DNA of 64,000 nt, taken from the NCBI GenBank assembly GCA_020747065.1, contig JAGMVK010000024.1, positions 496,001-560,000 of the forward strand, in the 5' to 3' direction. The translations under genes and the position numbers were made by a program. The stretch comes from Cadophora sp. MPI-SDFR-AT-0126. Lineage: Eukaryota > Ascomycota > Leotiomycetes > Helotiales > Ploettnerulaceae. Below, in pieces: positions 56,111 through 64,000 of this stretch; positions within the stretch are counted from its first letter, which is position 1; each line of letters begins with the position of its first letter. The notes beneath the pieces were generated by a model that was given only the letters and a program-made list of their open reading frames with translations, had not been told where the DNA came from and ran no database searches.

Positions 56111-56118
56111 TTATATAA
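56111..56118 (-). promoter_or_regulatory. TATA-like element of the S33 hydrolase gene
   Basis: TATATAAG on the minus strand about 75 bases upstream of the ATG; inferred from position only. Confidence 0.4.
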
Positions 56119-56869
56119 ACGTCGAGATCTCCATCCCTCGCCACCAGTCTCACCGCATATATCATACCCCATAAAATCACGCATCATTGCCGCATGGAAT
56201 CTCGTGCCACAAACTCACAGCAGTACTTTCAATGGCTATGTTACTCCAAAGCCATCCAACTGGCCAACCCCTCATCAACCTCACATGAAAAACCAATGCC
56301 CGCACTATCATTTCCCCGGAACAAACTATCAAAGAGGCTGAGTCGCGGGTATTTATCCCCATGTGACAAGGCATCGCCGCATCGCTACGTGCCTCTAAAC
56401 CCTGAGTGGTAGTATGTAGCACGAGGCTCACTGAACCCCGCACTTGGACCCTGTAAGACAAATGAATAATCCTGGTTTTCTAGAATATTAAATGTACTTC
56501 GCCCCCCTGCGGCACGTATTCCAATTAGCGCGTTCGTTTGGCTGTCAATGCTGCTTTGTGTCTTACGAAAACGATCTGCCCTTGGCAATGGCAGTGACTT
56601 TTAGCTGAGAGAAATTTGAGTTCGGATTAGCTCACAAAGATAGTGACGCCTCCCTGTGATCGATATCCCTGACTCAATGGAGGAAGGGGCCTCATACCCA
56701 TTAAACGCAACACAATAAACGCGCAGGGGAGGCCCCCGATTACTAATTCCCAAGCTCACCACGAATTGCGACATGAATTTTGGGTGACAGATACCCAGGG
56801 AGGCGCGTCTGTTCCGTGAATCTTATTCCTTTCATGGCTGAATTTGGCTCGTCCAAGATTGCCCTCAGG
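56119..56869. other. Spacer
   Basis: Upstream region of the S33 hydrolase; small ORFs only, nothing recognised. Confidence 0.4.
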
Positions 56870-57200
56870 TCGATTCGTCCTCCCCTGCCAAATATCCTTC
56901 GTCGGATGTCGTTGCATTCCTACACCTCAGCGGGATGTGGTTCACGGTTTGGCCTTCTTCGCCGCAGTCGCATTCGTCGTCGTCGACTTCCGGGAACTCT
57001 TCTTTCCCACTGGGGAAGTCCATCAGCCCGGCTTCCACTGTGCGTATCTGGATGAGCAGAGCACTCTGCCACTTCCTTCAGCCACGGCGTAGTCGCATGA
57101 CCTGGTGTAATGGTTGTGGGGTATGCTTGAACGTGGTTCTTGCTCACATGCTCGCACCATTCGAAGACTTCGAGATTGGTGCCATTGGTGCTTGTTAAAA
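56870..57200 (-). pseudogene. LINE (non-LTR retrotransposon) ORF2 C-terminal relic
   Basis: Minus-strand frame reads LLIQIRTVEAGLMDF, then an acidic stretch and CDCGEEGQTVNHIPLRC. The order L-x-Q-I/L-R-T-x-x-x-G-L then C-x-CG-x-G-x-QT-V-x-H-I-L-x-x-C is the zinc-knuckle-like end of reverse-transcriptase proteins of I/Tad-type LINEs after their RNase H domain. The remaining ORF2 is absent or unreadable, so this is a short 5'-truncated copy. A poly-A run (57186-57197 on the plus strand) is on the wrong side to be its tail. Confidence 0.5.
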
Positions 57201-58750
57201 AAAAAAACAAGACGAAGACCTGGATCAGGAATTCTGCGCAGGATAGTGGAATATACTAAAGAATGCTATCTCTGTAACGTTGAAGTGATGGAAGTGCTGG
57301 AAATAGGGGTACTCAGGTTTAGCCGGAATATTACCGGACGGAAGCCGGACCAGATTCGTGTATATATAGGACCGCTCCCCCTCCGAGGGCTCCTTACCTT
57401 CTTGTTTCCTTTGTACCAGACCTATAATATCACTAATTGCCTACCCTCTTGCTCCCATACTTGATACTGCACTTAGTGATATTGCGTCGTTACAATCTCC
57501 AGCGACGTAACTTTACGGTATCAGCCGCTCTACGCGTAGCCGGTAGACTATCTTGTTTATCTAGCCGCGTAGTAGCAATCCGAATAGAGATCCTTCGAGG
57601 TAATGAACTTATGACAGGCTATGTCACCGAGAAATGGCGAGGGAAACCTCGCAACGCCGATGACGACAACTTCATCACGCGACTTCTCTTCGCGTAGGGT
57701 TGATTGTGAGACAGAAGTTCTGAGAACGCTGGAAGGCAATTGGGGAGGATTCTTGAAGCAATATCTTCGTTGGGCCCGGAGTAATGGCGAAGCAACATTA
57801 AAAGTGCAATCTTCGAGTGGCGTGTTTGGTTGTGTGTATCCCATCCTTGTCTCGTACTCTTTGCTAATAAGTTATGTGATAAATATGAAGACACCCCGGA
57901 CTTTATACACATTGAGTCTTGCCATGCTATCTCATTCATTAATAACTGGCCCGTAGCTTGGCATCCTCCTATGTTACAGTTCCATTACTTGGGATCCATC
58001 ACATCGTCTCTTGATCTTTTGCATCTTCGCTCTCTGGCTATCACTCTTAAAGGCGGTCAAGCTCGTACCACCTTTCGTACTTTGCCTTGCATCTGTTTTC
58101 TTCCTATAACAATCTTGTTCGACTACTTTCACGGGTGTATCAAATTATATGCCCTCTTTACCCTCCATGTGGTGAGTCTCGTGATGTTTTCCTTTTTAAT
58201 ACTATACTAACTATTCCAGACTACTTGGGGCAGCCGTAAGGAGCACGCCGAAGGAGAGGAGGAGATGCTCCTTTAGTGCTGGATTTCAGCCCGGCTGACA
58301 TTTCCGGTGGTAGTAGATAAGCAATTACCTAGCGTGGCAGTGGCAAATGTAGACCAATGGATCACGAAGATCTTGGAGGAAAGGAAGAAGGAATTCCTAG
58401 TAATCACTATAAGCGCTTCAGTTTCTCATGATTTCGTCGACTGATGTCTATATCATGCTTAGGTCGAAGTGGGATAAGCCAGCAACAAACACCTCTCTTT
58501 TGTTGATGCCTTTACTACGTGGTTTAGAACAAAATCGGGGTCCATAATCAGAAACGAGTTACCGTAGAGTTCTATTGTGCTAAGTCTGGAAGGCTTTAGT
58601 GCAATACCGCATGAAACCATAGTATTCATTTCGGGGCCAATTAATAGCTATTCTCCGACCTAAAGAAAAGATTTGCCACGTTCTCGTACCCGACATCCAA
58701 CACCGACAAGCGGGTACCAACACCAAATCAAGTTTCCGGAAATGCTACGA
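57201..58750. other. Spacer, possible old repeat debris
   Basis: Overlapping ORFs up to 126 aa (57.6-58.2 kb) show no motif and their frames stop irregularly. A TATA-like TATATATAGG at about 57361 could belong to an old promoter. Confidence 0.35.
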
Positions 58751-59962
58751 TTAACTTGAGCTATATCGCCACCATCCAAATGCTGTCAACCCCAAAAATC
58801 CAATGATCATACCCCAATATGAAGGACTTTCTTCTTCCGGCGGCTGCGGACGCGTGCACGGCGTGTAGACTGGCGGCTGATAGGTCGTACGAGATTGCCG
58901 TGAAGGTTGAGAATCTTGCCGAAAGCCCGAGTATGTACTACCGGGGTAGGCATGATGCGTGGAGCCTAGCAAGGTGACGTATGCTTGAGGTTGTGCCGCA
59001 GTATATGTTGACGCAGGATACCTTGTTGTCGGAAGGTTTGACACCGAACGCACCAATGCGGGTAGGCGATGGTTCGAAGCAGGTGGGCGATTGATGGCAA
59101 CAGCAGCATATGTCGATATCGAAGGCGCCACATATGCATTGGGAATTCCTAACAACGGATCGAGATAGCTCTCGGCACCCTGATGAGGAACGACGAATGC
59201 ACCCTGTGGTGCTGACGATGGCACTTGTGCGGTTGGAATTGGGTTTCCCGCCAGAACAGCCAGTCGCGATGGAGCCGTTTCGAAGAGAGTCTCTGTCACT
59301 GCGAAAGACTCGGGCGAGAGATTCAGCTCGTCCATGAGCATGGCGTAGCTTACTTGATTCAGTCTTATCTTGTAGGCTCGGCATTCTCGGCCTCCAAAAC
59401 CAAACGACCTTAATGACGAGACGGGCGCTTTGTAGACATGGTCCGTCTTCACGTAGCACTGCTTGTTCATCGTCCTCCCCTTTTCCAAGTCCAACTGCTT
59501 GAAACAAGCCTCCTCCATCTCTTCGCTGCTTTGGTCCCGAATTGGAATGCTGGATCGAAAATACGGAGTCTTTTTCTTCTTCGCCAAGTAATGCTTGAGT
59601 AGCATATCCTTGAAAGAGGTCACCTGCTTGCATCAGCTTCACTGCCGGGAAGAAATACTTGACAACCGACTCACGATTGCAATAGTCAACACCAAGTCTC
59701 CGCACACCTTAGACCTTTTCTTTTGCTCGATCTTCAACACCACGACAGGGTGATTGTACCCCTTGTCCTTGAGCTCTTCATTCCCACAGCAGCCATCCTT
59801 CCTACACTTGATTGAAGGACCTTTGTTCTCCTTGATGGGAAGCCAGACAATACACCCAACGCAAATGTCTCCGGGTCTCAGCGGCGGGCGAAATGCCAGC
59901 GAATCACTTGGTGGGGGCCCGCCAGACGTGGCTGTGCGACTATTGGGTCGAGTTCTCGGCAT
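58751..59962 (-). CDS. Conserved fungal hypothetical protein with C-terminal membrane anchor
   Basis: Two exons (59962-59675 and 59623-58751) joined by a GTGAGT...GCAG intron give 386 aa. Residues 30-95 carry a pattern I know from fungal hypothetical proteins but cannot name: RPGDICVGCIVWLP, a Cys-rich loop (KCRKDGCCGNEELKDKGYNH), then HPVVVLKI and KVCGDLVLTIAIV. A second conserved block follows (KGRTMNKQCYVKTDHVYKAP, SYAMLMDEL). From residue about 190 it is Pro/Ala/Tyr-rich and disordered. The last 22 residues form one hydrophobic span (MIIGFLGLTAFGWW) ending in RYSSS, typical of a tail-anchored protein with its bulk in the cytosol. No enzyme motif recognised. Confidence 0.78.
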
Positions 59963-62626
59963 CTTTCGGAACTACGAATACCGTCGAAGAGCGATGAAAT
60001 TCCCAGAGATGCGATCGGAGTCGACCACGCTCCTCGAGGGTCTACCGCGGGAAATCATCATATTTATCGATGTTCTCCACGTCGTGCGACTCGAGTGAGC
60101 CTGATGCAAACGCATTCATGCAACTCGCCAACTTGGGCGCGGCCAGGCGAGTCCCTCATCCAACCAGCCGCAGCAAGTGCTACAGACATCCAACTGCTGA
60201 TTTTGAGGACTCTGATTGGATTTTGTGGGCGGGATGCGTATGCTGGAGGGCTGGTGCGTGCCAGCGCTTATGGCCGCAGATTTGGTGAGGCTGTGGTGGC
60301 CGTCACGAGTGAACCTGAGGTTGACTTTTAAAATTTCAACTCACATAAGTTGTTAGCTAGAACCTGGGCCCCCATATCTCTTTGATCTCGCTCGTCAGGC
60401 TTTCAACTCTTTCGACGTCCTCACAGAAAACCTTCGAAGTGGACGTCACGTGCTATATATTTCTCCACCCGACTGTTACTGTTCAAGGTACCGCATAGTC
60501 ACGATCTGTGTTCTAGGTTAGATATCTCGTGGATTCTTTTAGTCGTAGTAAACTTAAGATATTCGATATCCTCGATCAAAGCCCCGAGCTGCTTACAAAG
60601 TCCTTGAGGCGGATCGAGTTGATGGATCTGAAAGAGGGCCGGTATTCGATTACATTTTTCCGAATCCGATTGTAATACGAAGTAGCAGTTATGCCAATAC
60701 CGCTTGTTCCTAGAAGTAAGTAGCATTTGTGAAAAGAAATAAACTAAATTCGAGAATTACTTCCTCTTAGAATCGGCGAAACGCGTATTTGTAGCGACAA
60801 CAGGGTATTGAGATGTAAGTGCTATTTCAAATTTTTTGGGTAGCTGATTTAAAAGGCCGTTCAATAATCACTAGAAGTAGCTTCGGCACTGTAATGCTAA
60901 TAACAATCGAAATATTGAATTATTGTTTATAGAATATCTCTTCCAATCGGACTCGTACTCGGCAGTGCAGCGAGCAGCCACTGTAGTGCGAGCTGTCTTA
61001 GCCAAGTTGTTGGTTTCCTGATCCGATACATGAACCAATAGGCTCGGCAATAGGGATCATGACCTTTCATGTCGCCCGCTTTAATGGAAGAGACTGGTCT
61101 GAAAAATGGAAGGATCATGGAAGCCTCGTCGAAACGGCTTTGATGGTGCATGCATTGTAGTCTCGGTCATAGGACTTGCTGTTATGCATACTGCCATAGT
61201 ATCCCCTTAAGAAAGATTGTCGATCGAAGAAATCAACAAAGCCGTGGTCTCGAACCGTAAGTATGGCTAGTACGAGTGGTGCGCGTTGTGTGGGGCGCTT
61301 GGGGTGGGATTGAGACAGCATAGTACAACCAAACTATTTCATCTGTGATTTTATAAATGTTTTGGGAATTCTCGCCGCCTATTTCCAAGGTATGTTTGAA
61401 ATTTTGTTGGTGGCTCGGACCACTCGAAAAGGAAAAATAAATTCTTTGTGGTGGAATGGCCAGAAAACGACAGAAGTGCGCCACATACTCTACACGGTTT
61501 CTGTACCCCCTCAACAGAATTGCAGGAAGTACCGCTTCAATCAGCATCGAATAGCAGCATTAAATCAGCACTTCCCACGCGATTGTCACTTCCCCTGAAC
61601 TAAACCGGGTGCTCCTCTAATATACTGCAATGTAAGAAGAACGGATGTTTTAAGCCGTCTAACCTTGTCATGGCTGGCACCTCGCAACCAATGGATGACT
61701 TTACTGAACTCGGCGTCGACTGGGCTGAGCTCAACATTCCCTCCTCATTGCTGCTCGATGAAGTATAGATGTATAGTCCAAGGACGCAACTCATACTGAT
61801 TTCCACCTCCTTGTCGTATTGGTTCATCCCTTCACATCTATGAAGATATAATCTCACATCTACATGCATTCCTTTCGGATCTCGTAGAAGGGGTGTGATT
61901 CAGAACAGGACCAAGAGGATACCACCAACTAAGAACGACCACAAGCTCCAAGCATATTGGCTCGACCCCAAGCTCCGGCAAGTACGGTCCAAAATCTATC
62001 CACGGATATTACCAATTTTACTGTCTTCCCGACGTTGCCTCGAGCTCTGGATCTTCCGTTGACAGGTATCGAGCATGAAAGAACAGCGTTTCGATGGTCT
62101 GGCGATGATAAGGGAGTCGAAATCAGTTCACTACTATTCGCCGCCAGTAATACCCAGCCAGATAATAAGAGCAAGTAGCCTTTGGACGTGAATTAGGCAG
62201 CTTATTCCCATTTGAGAGTTCTCCTACGTCGATAGCATACGTCTAACTTCGGAGTCACTGAGAAATGGTACGAAGCTCGTTTATTTTTCTTAATCCATCC
62301 ACCTACTCGTCCCCCTGCTCATCCGTATACTTACCTTGAAGTGTGCGTGCGCTTTATATGGCAATATGTGCTGTCAATGTTCTGCGAGAAAGCTTCTTAG
62401 CTGTTACTTCTGCTTTATAAAATTGGATTGCACCGAAGTGATATTCCGTTTGAAGAACTACGATATGTAAACTAGTAGCTAGATGACGACAGAGAATGGA
62501 GGCGAGAACGTACACATCACGGTGCAGGTAGGCTGGGTCGATCTACAAAATCAGGTGCGGGCAGAAGTTAGGGAGTATGCGCAGGCGAGGCCAGCAGGCT
62601 CCACGGGAAGCCTATTTGGAATTTAA
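59963..62626. other. Spacer upstream of the right-edge gene
   Basis: ORFs of up to 114 aa overlap on both strands without motif. A short plus-strand ORF starting at about 62483 (MTTENGGENVHITVQ) might be a first exon of the next gene. No RNA gene or repeat identified. Confidence 0.35.
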
Positions 62627-64000
62627 AGGCAAATTCCGGCACAATCTATAACCCTGGGCCCAGAAGAAGTTGGGGAGGAAACGAATTATATTCGTGATCC
62701 GTGTGCGAGTCTGATAAGGGAGGGAAATAAGGAGAAGAAGCATACTGGTTCGGCAGATTTCACAAGAGATGAAGCTAGTGAGGGAACATTGGCTGCTGTG
62801 AAGGATACGCTGGCTCACCAAGCAAGTTCCACGAGAGGAAGAGTCGGGGAGAAGATACATAGTAGTCGCACAGAATATGAACATTACCACCGAAGGAAAT
62901 TGGATTCAGCGGGTCATCATGACGTCTTGGACTTGGCGAATGATGACTTGAGAGATTCCACGTCTGAAAACACAACTGACAATTTCCTTACATCAAGAGT
63001 CGGAATGGAAGCGCAAGATGATGATGATGATGATGCATCTAAGAGCCTCCATCCGATTGCGAGTTTATGCAGAGGTCAAGACGACGTGAAGTCAATCGGA
63101 GGAATGCTGCTCGAACTGCAGAGACACACGGAAACACAACGAATACTCCCTCCCGATACAAGACAACTCCTCACCTTACAACTCTTTCAAATAAGGAGAA
63201 TGATACCTCTCCTGTTCGATCGATAGAACTTGGTCATTCAACATCTGTGGAGCTCTTGGAATATGCAGATGACTACGACGAACGGCTAAGAGGCTTTGAT
63301 AATAATACGGAGTTCGATGATGACAGAAAATCATCCCTGCTTGCGTTCACAGATGGAGGTCACCTTGAGTTTGAGCCAGAACCAGAGACTGCACAGCTAC
63401 TTGATGAGGGTCTTTGGACCAACGAGTGACGTTCACTCACGAGCAATTCTCGGATCGTAGGGAGATACAGAAAATGTTGCGACGCTCTACTCCAAGATTA
63501 CATCAAACTTCGCAGACTGCTATTCAAGACCAGAATCCGTCTGGAGATGCTTGGACGCCGGAACATTGTCTTTCTCCTGCAAGTATTCCTTCTACAGCGA
63601 CCCCTAGTTATACTCTTCCCCCAAGCCGCATATCTCGTTCCCCCTCACCAGTGGAGGGCAACTCACGCGGATCTTCCTTGTCGCCGGACCACCAGCCTGA
63701 TTCGGCTCTATCAGCAAAGCCGCTTGAACCTTATTACATTTGGGAAAAAGGCCAGGTTCGTGATAAGGATGTCAAAACTCTTGATGATGGAGAGTGGCTC
63801 AATGATGAGATTGTGAACTGTTCGATGGCTTGGGCATTAGCGAATCACAAAGATGGCCTGCTCCCCGTGGACAATTCGTTCTATTACAAATCCGTTCTCA
63901 AAGCCGATCAGAACAGGACAATCCCGACTTTCTTACTTTCAAAGAGAAAACCTTCAATCTCCAGAAGGACTATTACGCATTCCCTGTACATCACGATGGA
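62627..64000 (+). CDS. Second Ulp1-like (C48) cysteine protease gene, 3' truncated by window edge, frameshifted as read
   Basis: Consecutive plus-strand frames give an acidic, Ser/Thr-rich N-terminal part (for example ADDYDERLRGFDNNTEFDDD), a Pro/Ser-rich linker (SPASIPSTATPSYTLPPSRI), then LDDGEWLNDEIVNCSMAWAL. WLNDEIVN is the entry motif of the Ulp1 peptidase fold. Near 63930 the frame changes and continues as FLTFKEKTF, then DYYAFPVHHDG, just before the edge, where the family has its [IV]P[IV]H-x-x-x-HW catalytic His region. Two earlier frame changes (63.1-63.2 kb and 63.43 kb) may be introns or missing bases. The Asp and Cys of the active site lie outside the window. It is not a close copy of the 36-39 kb protease outside this domain. 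Confidence 0.62.

Noticed and set aside
57621..58210. Overlapping 111-126-aa ORFs
   Set aside because: No motif in any frame and inconsistent frame use; treated as spacer.
59639..60331. ORFs on the opposite strand of and beyond the tail-anchored protein gene
   Set aside because: Shadow frames of a clearly spliced minus-strand gene or motif-free spacer ORFs.

Overview
The window looks like nuclear DNA of a filamentous ascomycete (Pezizomycotina). Genes are monocistronic and sit on both strands. Their introns are mostly 48-110 nt, with GTNNGN donors and YAG acceptors. Most protein families are typical of filamentous fungi, including tannase/feruloyl esterase, a DUF6594 protein, an Mx-like dynamin and STAND/NLR-type proteins. 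Coding DNA of ordinary composition alternates with very AT-rich stretches (about 11.8-14.2, 22.4-22.9, 28.6-29.2 and 35.7-35.95 kb). These hold transposon relics whose reading frames carry TAG/TAA where CAG, TGG or CAA would be expected, the signature of repeat-induced point mutation (RIP). Class and genus cannot be fixed from this sequence alone.

Layout. 0-1.5 kb: 3' part of a jacalin-like plus aerolysin-like (natterin/Dln1-type) protein that runs off the left edge. 2-12 kb: a MYND-finger protein, a secreted tannase/feruloyl esterase, an alpha/beta hydrolase, a metallo-beta-lactamase-fold hydrolase and a small tautomerase. The last four could be a loose set for aromatic or ester catabolism, but they are separately promoted. 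11.7-14.2 kb: AT-rich graveyard with a Ty3/gypsy-type gag. 14.5-22 kb: a methyltransferase, a small exon pair, a dynamin-like GTPase and a C2H2 zinc-finger protein. 22.4-24.8 kb: transposase relic, a frameshifted diaminopropionate ammonia-lyase-like gene and a 155-bp tandem repeat. 25-28.6 kb: a short-chain dehydrogenase with a 6-nt micro-exon and a GC-AG intron, then a RIP-inactivated Tc1/mariner element bounded by long inverted repeats.

29.5-35.2 kb: a DUF6594 membrane protein, an unrecognised frameshifted ORF and a decayed NB-ARC/TPR (NLR-like) gene. 36-39.3 kb: a large Ulp1/C48-type cysteine protease with decapeptide repeats and a coiled-coil tail. 41.5-48.9 kb: a divergent pair of paralogues that share an N-terminal domain I do not recognise, followed by Ser/Arg-rich tails. 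48.9-54 kb: low-complexity spacer, an ORF broken by one TAG, and a NACHT (HET-E-type NLR) fragment. 54-56 kb: a secreted S33-type hydrolase. 56.9 kb: a LINE relic. 58.7-60 kb: a tail-anchored protein. 62.6 kb to the right edge: the 5' part of a second Ulp1-like protease gene.

Several otherwise convincing reading frames are interrupted only by single-base frameshifts, nearly all needing one extra base to restore the frame. This is either gene decay or base-calling deletion, and it affects confidence in the gene models named below. No rRNA, convincing tRNA or CRISPR was seen.
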